64,000 bases of DNA, from positions 21,925 to 85,924 of the forward strand of contig NZ_PPHG01000084.1 of assembly GCF_002904295.1 (NCBI RefSeq). The letters run 5' to 3'. Made by a program: the position numbers and the translations under genes. This stretch comes from Amycolatopsis sp. CA-128772. GTDB taxonomy: Bacteria > Actinomycetota > Actinomycetes > Mycobacteriales > Pseudonocardiaceae. This document shows positions 21,761 through 30,222 of this stretch, piece after piece (the stretch's first letter is position 1; each line of letters starts with the position of its first letter). The notes beneath the pieces were generated by a model. It saw nothing but the letters and a program-made list of their open reading frames with translations, had not been told where the DNA came from and ran no database searches.

Positions 21761-22287
21761 GCGTTGGCCCCCTTGGCCGGTGCACCGGCGGACGCGTGCG
21801 CGTCGGCCAGCTGTGGAGAGTGGTTCTCGATACCTGTGTTGAGCCGGGCGAAGAGCCGGTTCAGGGTCTGGATTTCCCCGTCCGTCCAGTCCCCGAGCAC
21901 TTCGGCCAGCCACTGGTTGCGCTGCTTGCGGTTCTCTTCGAACACCCGCATGCCCTCGGTCGTCGGCGCGAGCAGGCAGGCCCGGCCGTCTTCCGGGTCG
22001 GCCTGGCGCTCGACCAGGCCGTGCTGGACGAGCGAGCTCGACTGCCTGCTGATCGTCGAGATCTCCGAGTGGAGCGACTCGGCGAGCCGGCTGGTGCGCT
22101 GCGGGCCCTCGTGGATGAGGGTGAAGAGGATCGCGTACGCCGCCCGTTCGATGCCGTCCGGCCCCTGCTTGGCGACCTGCGACTTCGCCTTGTTGATCAG
22201 CCGGACGAGGCGGACGAGCTCGTGCCCGAGCTGGTCGGCCAGGTCCAGCTCGGCCGTGGGCCGGGTGGCGGAGCTGTTCGGTGCCAT
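21757..22287 (-). CDS. MarR family transcriptional regulator
   Basis: A 176-residue winged-helix regulator: ADQLGHELVRLVRLINKAKS dimerisation helix, AAYAILFTLIHEGPQRTSRLAESLHSEISTISRQSSSLVQHGLVERQ as the HTH (about residues 49-95) and the DPEDGRACLLAPT wing. It is the first gene of the operon with the MFS exporter and YceI protein and overlaps the exporter start by four bases, so it almost surely controls them and itself. Palindromes matching a MarR-type operator lie just upstream at 22318-22339 and 22401-22416. Confidence 0.93.
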   Translation of the reverse strand: MAPNSSATRPTAELDLADQLGHELVRLVRLINKAKSQVAKQGPDGIERAAYAILFTLIHEGPQRTSRLAESLHSEISTISRQSSSLVQHGLVERQADPEDGRACLLAPTTEGMRVFEENRKQRNQWLAEVLGDWTDGEIQTLNRLFARLNTGIENHSPQLADAHASAGAPAKGANA

Positions 22288-22317
22288 GGGAGTCCTTCAA
22301 GGCGTTGGTTGGTGGCT

Positions 22318-22416
22318 GCAACTAGTTGCCTCAGGCAAGGATGTGCCTTTATCAGCTGTTCTGCAAGCGGAGTACCTCGTGATGTGGCACAACACACTTT
22401 AGTTGCCGTATGCAAG
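22318..22416. promoter_or_regulatory. Predicted MarR operators (paired sites)
   Basis: Two sites share the outline AGTTGCC-N4-GCAAG: AGTTGCCTCAGGCAAG at 22324-22339 and AGTTGCCGTATGCAAG at 22401-22416, 77 bases apart. The perfect palindrome GCAACTAGTTGC (22318-22329) overlaps the first. They lie between the MarR start (22287) and the divergent PPOX gene (22474), so the regulator may control both directions. Confidence 0.6.
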
Positions 22417-22473
22417 CAGATTTCCTCCAGGCTGCTCCCGGAACAAAGCCGGCCGGCGCCGGTTGCAAGGGGT

Positions 22474-22899
22474 ATGACCGACGACACAGCGTTCAAGGAT
22501 TTCCTCGCCGCGCACCGCCACGGCGTCCTGGCCACCATCCGCCGCGACGGTCGGCCCCAGCTGTCGACCATCACCCACCTGTACGACCCGGAGACGAACA
22601 CGATCACCGCGTCGATCACCGAAACCCGGGCGAAGGCGAAGAACATGCGCCGGGACCCGCGGGTGACGTTCCACGTCGGGAGCGAGGACGGCTGGAGCTA
22701 CGTCGTCGCGGAAGGGCAGGCGTCGCTCACCCCGCCGGCCGCGGCACGCGACGACGAGACCGTCGAGGCCCTCGTCGACTACTACCGGCGCGCGGCGGGC
22801 GAGCACCCGGACTGGGCGGAGTACCGCGAGGCCATGGTCACCGACCAGCGGGTGCTGCTGACCATCCGGATCGAGAAGCTCCTCGGCCTGGTCCGCTGA
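22474..22899 (+). CDS. PPOX class F420-dependent oxidoreductase
   Basis: A 141-residue split-barrel flavin/deazaflavin protein: FKDFLAAHRHGVLATIRRDGRPQLSTITHLYDPE at the N-terminus, TETRAKAKNMRRDPRVTFHV (helix before the central strand), WSYVVAEGQASL and a C-terminal helix-strand ending VLLTIRIEKLLGLVR. This is the layout of the actinobacterial PPOX proteins that use F420 rather than FMN. The ATG follows AAGGGGT. The short spacing to the MarR operators suggests shared control with the MFS operon. Substrate unknown. Confidence 0.9.
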   Translation: MTDDTAFKDFLAAHRHGVLATIRRDGRPQLSTITHLYDPETNTITASITETRAKAKNMRRDPRVTFHVGSEDGWSYVVAEGQASLTPPAAARDDETVEALVDYYRRAAGEHPDWAEYREAMVTDQRVLLTIRIEKLLGLVR

Positions 22900-22970
22900 C
22901 GCTGCTCCGATCCGGCCGGATTCGAAACAAACTTTCCGCACTGCGGACTGTGCGGGCTTACGATGAGGCC

Positions 22971-24362
<1,392 letters not shown>

Positions 24363-24363
24363 T

Positions 24364-24384
24364 TGGTACTACACCCTCGTACCA
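24364..24384. promoter_or_regulatory. Inverted repeat upstream of the antitoxin gene
   Basis: TGGTAC-N9-GTACCA, 10 bases upstream of the antitoxin GTG. Phd/YefM-type antitoxins repress their own promoter through such short inverted repeats, so this is a likely autoregulatory operator. Confidence 0.45.
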
Positions 24385-24394
24385 CGCTGGGTGC

Positions 24395-24667
24395 GTGAAC
24401 CAAGTCGCTGTGCGCGAGCTGGACCAGGACACCGCCGGCGTGCTGGCCAGGGTGAAGGCCGGCGAGGAGGTCGAAATCACCGAACGCGGCACGGTGATCG
24501 CCCGGATCGTCCCCGCGCAGCCGAGTCCGGTCTCGGCTTTGATCGCTTCGGGAAAGCTGCACCCGGCCTCGGTGAACGGGCCGATGCCGCGCCCGCACGG
24601 GCCCGTGCGGCCCGACCTCGAAGCCGGGGAACTGGTTCGCGAGCTTCGCGACGACGAACGGTACTGA
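24395..24667 (+). CDS. Type II antitoxin, Phd/YefM (prevent-host-death) family
   Basis: A 90-residue antitoxin. The N-terminal Phd fold is clear: VAVRELDQDTAGVLARVKAGEEVEITERGTVIARIVP (residues about 4-40), which dimerises on operator DNA. The C-terminal part, with ELVRELRDDERY, would wrap the toxin. GTG start chosen because the family begins right there; another GTG four bases upstream is out of frame. Its TGA overlaps the ATG of the PIN-domain toxin remnant (TGATG). As the toxin is broken, the antitoxin is probably an orphan retained by default or for regulation. Confidence 0.88.
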   Translation: MNQVAVRELDQDTAGVLARVKAGEEVEITERGTVIARIVPAQPSPVSALIASGKLHPASVNGPMPRPHGPVRPDLEAGELVRELRDDERY

Positions 24668-25019
24668 TGATCTACCTGGACACGGCCGCCCTGGTGAAGC
24701 TGGTCCGGCACGAGGCCGAGAGCGCGGCACTGGTCGAAGTCGAGGTGTCGCGGGCTCTCCTGCGTAGCGACCCGCCTTGGTGACCGACGTCCCGGCGGTG
24801 CTGGCCCGGGTGGCCAAGTACGAGATCGACGACGTGGTCCGCCGGACCGCCGCTGCGTACCCGTCGCCGGGTCTGAGCTCGCTCGACGCCGTCCACCTCG
24901 CTACCGCGCACGCTGTGCTCGGCAGGCAGCTCACGTCGTTCGTCACCTACGACAAGCGCCTGCTGGCCGCGGCCGAAGCGATCGGGCTGCCGACCGACAG
25001 CCCGGGTGTGAACGCTTAG
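24667..25019 (+). pseudogene. Decayed VapC-type PIN-domain toxin
   Basis: Remains of a PIN-domain ribonuclease. Frame one reads MIYLDTAALVKLVRHE..SAALVEVEVSRALLRSDPPW then stops at 24781; the next frame (from about 24777) continues TDVPAVLARVAKYEI, SLDAVHLATAHA and TYDKRLLAAAEAIGLP to 25019. Against the usual layout about 20 residues are missing between ESAALVE and VEVSRAL, and a frameshift follows near 24775. All four acidic residues (LDT, EVE, LDA, YDK) survive, but split over two frames. The likely deletion point is a GTCGAAGTCGAG near-repeat. The ATG overlaps the antitoxin stop, the normal operon layout. Confidence 0.85.
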
Positions 25020-25717
25020 TCCTTGATGCGCGGGATCCGCTGCGTGACCTCGGGGTCCGCCTTTGCGAGCGCCTTCTTCTCCCGCCGCGACTTCAGGAAC
25101 TCCAGGCCGATCGGGACCACCGACACCAGCACGATCAGCACGAAGATCGCGTCGACGTTGTTGCGGATGAAGCCGATGTTGCCCAGCAGGGAACCGAGGA
25201 TCGTGATGCCCGCTGCCCAGAGGATGCCGCCGATCACCGTGTACGTGAAGTAGCGCTTCGGGTCCATGCGGCCGATGCCCGCGATCCACGTGATGAACGT
25301 GCGGACGAACGGGACGAACCGGGCCAGCACCACGGCTTTCGGGCCGTGCTTCTCCAGGAACTCGTGGGTCTTGTCGACGTACTCACGCTTGAAGAACTTG
25401 GAGTCCGGCCGGTTGAACAGCTTCGGCCCCGCGAAGTAGCCGAGGTAGTAGCCGACCACGTTGCCGAGCAGGGCCGCGACCGTCACCAGCACGCAGACCA
25501 GCCACAGCGGCGCGTCGAGCGTGCCGTTGGCGATGAACAGGCCCGCCGTGAACAGCAGGGAGTCACCCGGCAGCACCGGGAAGATGCTGCTCTCGATGAA
25601 GATGATCAAGCACAGGACCGCGATGACCGGCGTCGTCAGGCCGCTCAGCAGGTGCTGCGGGTCCAGCCATGACGGCAGCAGCGACATCGTGTTGACCGTG
25701 CTCTGGGCGAGAATCAC
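25016..25717 (-). CDS. DedA family membrane protein (second copy)
   Basis: A 233-residue polytopic protein: VIAVLCLIIFIESSIFPVLPGDSLLFTAGLFIA (first helix and the conserved E-x-PGDSLL re-entrant loop), ALLGNVVGYYLGYFAGPKLF, the VVLARFVPFVRTFITWIAGIGRM segment with R-x3-P-x2-R, and two C-terminal helices, then a basic tail. DedA proteins help lipid trafficking across the membrane and envelope homeostasis. It shares motif order with the 17561 copy but is only moderately alike. Its last four bases overlap the toxin relic on the other strand. Confidence 0.92.
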   Translation of the reverse strand: MILAQSTVNTMSLLPSWLDPQHLLSGLTTPVIAVLCLIIFIESSIFPVLPGDSLLFTAGLFIANGTLDAPLWLVCVLVTVAALLGNVVGYYLGYFAGPKLFNRPDSKFFKREYVDKTHEFLEKHGPKAVVLARFVPFVRTFITWIAGIGRMDPKRYFTYTVIGGILWAAGITILGSLLGNIGFIRNNVDAIFVLIVLVSVVPIGLEFLKSRREKKALAKADPEVTQRIPRIKD

Positions 25718-25763
25718 CTGGAAAACGGTACAGGGTCACCCTGAGTCGTTACTGAGACCCGTC

Positions 25764-26132
25764 TCAGACCAGCGTCAGCAGACCCACCACGGACCCCGCC
25801 GCCAGTCCCAGCAGCACCGCCAGCATCAGGATCCAGTACGCGGGCAGCTGCGCCGACTGGCGCGGAGGCGGTGGCGAGTACGCCGTGGGGGCCTCCGAAG
25901 CCGCGTCGAGGGCCGCCCGCTCGCGCTCCAGGGAGTCCGCGCCGGCGCCCGAGAGCAGCCCGTACGCCGACGGCAGCTCGTTGATCGCGCTGGTCGGGAC
26001 GGCGTCCGTGGCCGGCTCGGCGTCGGGCACCGGGGGCGAAGCCGGTGCCGGCGGCGACGCCTGCGGGGCGAAGACGGCTTGCGCGCGAAGGGCGTCCGCC
26101 AGCAGCTGCTCGGGGTCCTTCGGCTCGCTCAT
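25764..26132 (-). CDS. Hypothetical protein with C-terminal membrane anchor
   Basis: A 122-residue protein. The N-terminus MSEPKDPEQLLADALRAQAVF is an acidic helix, followed by a long proline/alanine-rich linker and one hydrophobic segment at the C-terminus (about residues 97-118, YWILMLAVLLGLAAGSVVGLL), giving a tail-anchored layout. The ATG was chosen over a longer upstream frame because that region overlaps the nagA terminus and lacks compositional continuity. Proteins with the PEQLLADALRAQ start are found widely in Pseudonocardiales beside various genes; function is unknown. Confidence 0.75.
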   Translation of the reverse strand: MSEPKDPEQLLADALRAQAVFAPQASPPAPASPPVPDAEPATDAVPTSAINELPSAYGLLSGAGADSLERERAALDAASEAPTAYSPPPPRQSAQLPAYWILMLAVLLGLAAGSVVGLLTLV

Positions 26133-26155
26133 CTCCGCCCGTCCGGTCGTCGAAA

Positions 26156-27307
26156 CTACGTGCTCACGGTAGCCGTTCCCACCTCGGCGACCCATTCTCC
26201 CCGGCGCAGCACCTTCGCCGGCCGCAGGTCCTGGTCGAGGACCACGATGTCGGCCTGGTAGCCGGAGCACAGCATCCCCGTGCGGTCGGCGATGCCGAGC
26301 AGCTCCGCGGGCCGTTGCGACGTCGCGTGCACCGCGTCGAGAACGCCGAGTTTCGCACCCCCGACCAGATTGCGGAAGGCAGTGTCCATCGTCAGGGTGC
26401 TGCCGGCCAGCGAGCCGTTGTCCGCGAGGGTGGCGACGCCGTCGTGCACGTCGACCTCGAGGCGGCCCAGCGTGTAGCGGCCGTCCGCGGCGTCCGTCGC
26501 CGACATCGCGTCGGTGATCAGGACCGTCCGGTTGCGGCCCGCGTGCTTCGCCGCCAGGCGGACCACGGTCGGGTGCAGGTGCACCAGGTCGCAGATGAGC
26601 TCGATGGTGATGCGCTCGTCGTCCAGCAGCGCGCCGATCGGGCCGGGCTCGCGGTGGTGCAGCGGGCGCATGCCGTTGAACAGGTGGGTCGCCACCGATG
26701 CGCCCGCGTCGATCGCCGGCCGCAGCTGCTCCTCGACGCCGTCGGTGTGCCCGATGGCGGCGATGACGCCGGACTCGGCCAGCTGGCGGACCGCCTTCAC
26801 GCCGCCGTACAGCTCCGGCGCGATGGTGACCATCCGGATCGCACCCTGGCCCGCGCGCAGCAGCTTTTCGACCGTGCCGGTGTCCGGTTCGAGCAGGGTT
26901 TCCGGATCGTGCGCGCCGCAGCGGGCCTTCGAGATGAACGGGCCCTCCAGGTGGATGCCCGCGACTTCGCCGTCCTGGACGAGCTCGCGCAGCGCGGCGA
27001 CCTGCTCACGCAGGATGTCCACCGGGTCGGAGACCAGGCTGGCGAGCATGGTGGTGGTGCCGTGACGGCGGTGCGCCCGCACCGCCGTCACGAGTTCCTC
27101 GGGATCGAGGGAGGTGAACGAAGCACCTCCCCCGCCGTGGCAGTGGGTGTCGATGAACCCGGGCACGACCAGTGCCCCCCCGACGTCGACGTGTTCGCCC
27201 GACGGCGGGGTCCCGGAACCCACGCCGGCGATCCGCCCGTCGGAGACGGCCACCCAGCCGTCGTCGAGTAAACGGTCCGGGGTTGCGACCCGGCCGCCCA
27301 TGATCAC
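26156..27307 (-). CDS. nagA: N-acetylglucosamine-6-phosphate deacetylase
   Basis: A 383-residue amidohydrolase that removes the acetyl group of GlcNAc-6-phosphate in the cytoplasm, the first step of chitin and peptidoglycan amino-sugar use. Motifs: PGFIDTHCHGGGG (metal-site start), GIHLEGPFIS (Glu ligand), AAIGHTDG and THLFNGMRPLHHREPG (His ligands), and TDAMSATDA (catalytic Asp). Start is ambiguous: GTG 27307 has GGAG five bases upstream; ATG 27301 is close by; ATG 27340 would abut the operator. A consensus-like DasR site at 27345-27356 shows control by glucosamine-6-phosphate through DasR (known in Streptomyces and relatives). Confidence 0.94.
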   Translation of the reverse strand: MIMGGRVATPDRLLDDGWVAVSDGRIAGVGSGTPPSGEHVDVGGALVVPGFIDTHCHGGGGASFTSLDPEELVTAVRAHRRHGTTTMLASLVSDPVDILREQVAALRELVQDGEVAGIHLEGPFISKARCGAHDPETLLEPDTGTVEKLLRAGQGAIRMVTIAPELYGGVKAVRQLAESGVIAAIGHTDGVEEQLRPAIDAGASVATHLFNGMRPLHHREPGPIGALLDDERITIELICDLVHLHPTVVRLAAKHAGRNRTVLITDAMSATDAADGRYTLGRLEVDVHDGVATLADNGSLAGSTLTMDTAFRNLVGGAKLGVLDAVHATSQRPAELLGIADRTGMLCSGYQADIVVLDQDLRPAKVLRRGEWVAEVGTATVST

Positions 27308-27344
27308 GAAATCTCCGGCGCCTCTCACGCCCCCCAGCATATAT

Positions 27345-27356
27345 TGGTCTGGACCA
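27345..27356. promoter_or_regulatory. DasR-responsive element (dre) at nagA
   Basis: TGGTCTGGACCA, one base from the perfect palindrome TGGTCTAGACCA of the actinomycete dre consensus, within ATTGGTCTGGACCAAG. It lies about 40 bases upstream of the nagA start. DasR represses chitin and GlcNAc genes and is released by amino-sugar phosphates. Confidence 0.85.
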
Positions 27357-27398
27357 AGCATGGTGATACGACTCAGTGATCGGAATGGTCCACCCGGG

Positions 27399-28046
27399 TC
27401 ACTGTGGGGTCTGCATGGCCTTCTGGAGTGCCTCGAGCGCCCGGCTGGCGGTCGATTTGACGGTACCCTTGGAAATACCTGCGGCCTCAGAGATTTCGGC
27501 TTCGCTCAGCCCGCCGTAGTACCGCAGCACCAGCACTTCGCGCTGGCGAGGCGGCAGCTTGGAGAGCGCGCTGACCACGGCCTGGTGCTCGCTGGAGAGC
27601 ATCGCCAGGCTCTCGGCGGACCGCGCGTTGACGGCGTGCGGCGGCACGTATTCGCGGGCGGTCTTGCGGCGGCGCAGCACGCTGCGCGACCCGTTGACCA
27701 CGGCGGTGCGCAGGTAGCCGACGGCCGCCGCGGCGTCCCGGAGCCGGCCCCAGTTGCGGTGCAGGCCGGTGAAGGCCTCCTGGACGACGTCTTCCGCGGT
27801 CGCGGGCTCGTCGACCAGCAGAATCGCCAGCCGGACCAGCCGCATGCGGTGCTGGCGGTAGAGATCTTCGAGGGTCAGCGGTGTCGGCGCCTGCGCCGGG
27901 GCCGGACCGTCCATGACCCGCAGGTGGCCGAGGGTGGCCTCGACGCTGCGTTCCGCATTGCCCTCGAGCATGAACCCCTGCCTGTTCTCGACCCCGGTTT
28001 GCACGGTGTGCCGCGTCAGCAGGTTCACGGTATTCACAGCGCTCAC
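27399..28046 (-). CDS. SigE-family RNA polymerase sigma factor (ECF type)
   Basis: A sigma-70 family protein of up to 215 residues. Region 2 spans LEDLYRQHRMRLVRLAILLVDEPATAEDVVQEAFTGLHRNWGRL, and region 4 spans ALSKLPPRQREVLVLRYYGGLSEAEISEAAGISKGTVKSTASRALEAL, typical of the actinobacterial SigE-like ECF subfamily. The start is uncertain: GTG 28046 opens the frame, ATG 27971 (RBS AGGGG) and ATG 27914 are later options; region 2 begins only at about residue 56 of the long form. No anti-sigma gene is adjacent. It directs RNA polymerase to unknown promoters. Confidence 0.88.
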   Translation of the reverse strand: MSAVNTVNLLTRHTVQTGVENRQGFMLEGNAERSVEATLGHLRVMDGPAPAQAPTPLTLEDLYRQHRMRLVRLAILLVDEPATAEDVVQEAFTGLHRNWGRLRDAAAAVGYLRTAVVNGSRSVLRRRKTAREYVPPHAVNARSAESLAMLSSEHQAVVSALSKLPPRQREVLVLRYYGGLSEAEISEAAGISKGTVKSTASRALEALQKAMQTPQ

Positions 28047-28171
28047 ACAGGTACTGACGCGTGCCCAGCCTATCGGGTTCGGATGCCGGTGCCACAGATC
28101 GGATGCTGGTACAGAACCGTGACACGGGTAGCGTCGGGTTCGTCCCGCCCGCGCCGACCCCGGAGATCCAC

Positions 28172-28456
28172 ATGGCCTGGTTCCTCGTCGAAATCACCTA
28201 CGTCCAGGAGAAGATGCCGGACGTCCGCCCGCGGCACCGCGAGTTCCTGAGCAGGCTGGCCGAGGAGGGCCGCGTCGCGGTCGCCGGCCCGCTCGGCGAC
28301 GGGACCGGCGGTGTCACGCTGTACCAGGCCGACGACGAGGCGCACCTCAAGGAGACGATCGACCAGGACCCGTACTTCCTGGAGGGGGTCGTCGCCGAGC
28401 GGAGCATCCGCGAGTTCAAGCCGGTGATCGGCGCCTGGCTGCCTGCGGAGTCATAG
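28172..28456 (+). CDS. YciI family protein
   Basis: A 94-residue ferredoxin-like-fold protein: AWFLVEITYVQEKMPDVRPRHREFLSRLAEEGRVAVAGPLGD with the conserved R-x2-H and G-P-L elements, then EAHLKETIDQDPYFLEG and a closing strand IREFKPVIGAW. YciI proteins are small dimers related to muconolactone isomerase and often of unknown substrate. The ATG is preceded by CGGAGA. Its last six bases overlap the remains of a reductase gene on the other strand. Confidence 0.87.
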   Translation: MAWFLVEITYVQEKMPDVRPRHREFLSRLAEEGRVAVAGPLGDGTGGVTLYQADDEAHLKETIDQDPYFLEGVVAERSIREFKPVIGAWLPAES

Positions 28457-28634
28457 GTCGAGCACGGTGGTGCCGCGGTCGACGCAGACCCGCATGGATC
28501 GGCCGTCGGCACCGCGCACGTTCTGAAGAAACCCTGCTGGCCGGACCGGACGGCAGCACGAGGTCGACGTGCGCGCCCGGCCGCCACCCCGGCAGGTCGG
28601 GGTCGACAACCGGCGCACCCCACGCCCGCCGCAT
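28451..28634 (-). pseudogene. Relic of a PDR/VanB-type ferredoxin reductase
   Basis: Two fragments of a phthalate-dioxygenase-reductase-like protein. From ATG 28634 the frame reads ...DLPGWRPGAHVDLVLPSG, the conserved start of the FMN-binding domain. After about 28545 a different frame encodes GADGRSMRVCVDRG..VLDL and stops at 28451, which corresponds to the extreme C-terminus of the 2Fe-2S ferredoxin domain. The roughly 250 residues between them are gone. It lies 39 bases downstream of the monooxygenase gene in the same direction, so it was probably its operon partner. Identification rests on short segments, so it is moderately sure. Confidence 0.65.
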
Positions 28635-28672
28635 CGAGAGGGGCCGCCGCGCCGCGAGGCTGCTCCGCGGGC

Positions 28673-30142
28673 TCAGGAGCGGCCGGACAGCTCGTAGTCC
28701 GCCGGGTCCACCTTGCGGGTCTCCAGCCAGTAGCGCCAGGTGAAGCCCGGCCAGATCGTCCGGTTCACGCCCTGGGCGTCGAGGTACCAGCTCTTGCAGC
28801 CGCCCTGGGTCCAGACGCCCTTGACCAGTTTGTCCTGGATCTCCCGCTGGAACTCGTCCTGCACGCCCGGCCGGACGTCGAGTGCCGCGGCGCCGCGCGA
28901 GTCGGCGAGCTTGATGGCGTCGACGACGTACCGCGCCTGCGACTCGATCATGAACACCACCGAGTTGTGGCCCAGCGCGGTGTTCGGCCCGAGCAGGAAG
29001 AACAGGTTCGGGAAACCGGACACCGTGATGCCCTTGTGCGTCCGCATGCCCTCGGTCGCCCACTCCTTGGCGAGGTTGCGGCCGTCGACGCCGGTGATGT
29101 CGAGGTACTCCAGCGCGTCGGTCACCTTGAAGCCGGTGCCGTAGACGATCGCGTCGACCTCGTGCTCGACGCCGGCCGAGTCGACGATCGAGTGGGCCTT
29201 GACCTGCTGGATGCCGTCGGTGACGACGTCGACGTTCGGCCGGCCCAGCGCCGGGTAGTAGTCGTTGGAGATCAGGACGCGCTTGCAGCCCATCGTGTAG
29301 TCCGGCGTGACCTTCTTGCGCAGCGCGCGGTCCTTGATGCCCTTCGCGATGTTGCGCTTGGCGATCAGCTCGCCGGCCTTCATGATCGCCGGGTGGCCGT
29401 TGAAGCCGATGGCCCGCGCTTCGAGCAGCCAGTACAGCGCGTTGCGGTAGAGGCGCTGGGTGCCCGGGACGCGCTTGAACAGCGTCTGCGCCCACGACGG
29501 CATCGCGTGGTCGGGCTTGGGCATGATCCACGGCGGCGTGCGCTGGAACAGCGTCAGCTCGGCGACGTCGGGGGCGATCTTCGGGACGAACTGGACGGCG
29601 CTGGCGCCGGTCCCGACCACGGCGACCCGCTTGCCGCGCAGGTCGTACTCGTGGTTCCACCGCGCCGAGTGCCAGGTCTGGCCCTCGAACGCGTCGATCC
29701 CGGGCAGCTCGGGGACCTGCGGGATGTGCAGGCCGCCGACGCCGGAGACGAGGAACTGCGCGACGAACTCGCGGCCGTCCTTCGTCGTCGCCGTCCAGCG
29801 GCGCTCGCGCTCGTCCCAGTGGGCGCCGGTCAGCTCGACACCGAAGCGGATCTTCTCGCGCAACCGGTACTTGTCCGCGACCCCCTTGAGGTAGCCGAAG
29901 ATTTCCGGCTGCGGCGAGAACGACCGCGACCAGTCCGGGTTCTGCTCGTACGAGAACGAGTACATGTGCGACTGGACGTCGCACGCGCACCCGGGGTAGG
30001 AGTTGTCGCGCCAGGTGCCGCCCACCTCGGTGGCCTTCTCCAGGATCACGTAGTCCCGGATGCCGGCCTTTTCGAGCTGGATCGCCTGGCCGAGCCCGGA
30101 GAACCCGGTGCCCACGATCACGACCTTGAACCGCTCGGTCAT
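28673..30142 (-). CDS. Flavin-containing monooxygenase, Baeyer-Villiger type
   Basis: A 489-residue FAD/NADPH monooxygenase. First Rossmann motif VVIVGTGFSGLGQA (residues about 7-20, GxGxxG), WRDNSYPGCACDVQSHMYSFSYE as in cyclohexanone-type BVMOs, and the second Rossmann motif VAVVGTGASAVQFVP (about 170-184). The BVMO fingerprint F-x-G-x3-H-x3-W is present as FEGQTWHSARWN, with Asn in place of the usual Pro or Asp. Such enzymes insert oxygen next to ketones or oxidise sulfides. It is the third gene of an SDR / PPOX / monooxygenase group and has its own dual operator (30182-30211). Confidence 0.93.
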   Translation of the reverse strand: MTERFKVVIVGTGFSGLGQAIQLEKAGIRDYVILEKATEVGGTWRDNSYPGCACDVQSHMYSFSYEQNPDWSRSFSPQPEIFGYLKGVADKYRLREKIRFGVELTGAHWDERERRWTATTKDGREFVAQFLVSGVGGLHIPQVPELPGIDAFEGQTWHSARWNHEYDLRGKRVAVVGTGASAVQFVPKIAPDVAELTLFQRTPPWIMPKPDHAMPSWAQTLFKRVPGTQRLYRNALYWLLEARAIGFNGHPAIMKAGELIAKRNIAKGIKDRALRKKVTPDYTMGCKRVLISNDYYPALGRPNVDVVTDGIQQVKAHSIVDSAGVEHEVDAIVYGTGFKVTDALEYLDITGVDGRNLAKEWATEGMRTHKGITVSGFPNLFFLLGPNTALGHNSVVFMIESQARYVVDAIKLADSRGAAALDVRPGVQDEFQREIQDKLVKGVWTQGGCKSWYLDAQGVNRTIWPGFTWRYWLETRKVDPADYELSGRS

Positions 30143-30181
30143 CTGTCGGCCTCCGCTGCGTCGAGTTGCTGCCCAGATGAC

Positions 30182-30211
30182 GTTACCTCAGGTAACAGTT
30201 ACTTGGAAGTA
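30182..30211. promoter_or_regulatory. Dual inverted repeat upstream of the monooxygenase
   Basis: GTTACC-TCA-GGTAAC (30182-30196, TTAC-N5-GTAA core) next to TACTT-GG-AAGTA (30200-30211). The same pair of elements recurs upstream of the SDR gene at 31651-31680. The first centre is about 47 bases from the ATG at 30142. Likely a TetR-type operator. Confidence 0.55.
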
Positions 30212-30222
30212 CCGGCTACTGA

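Noticed and set aside
19232..22402. 1056-residue plus-strand frame opposite the MFS gene
   Set aside because: Antisense shadow; composition is not protein-like and the minus strand encodes an unmistakable transporter.
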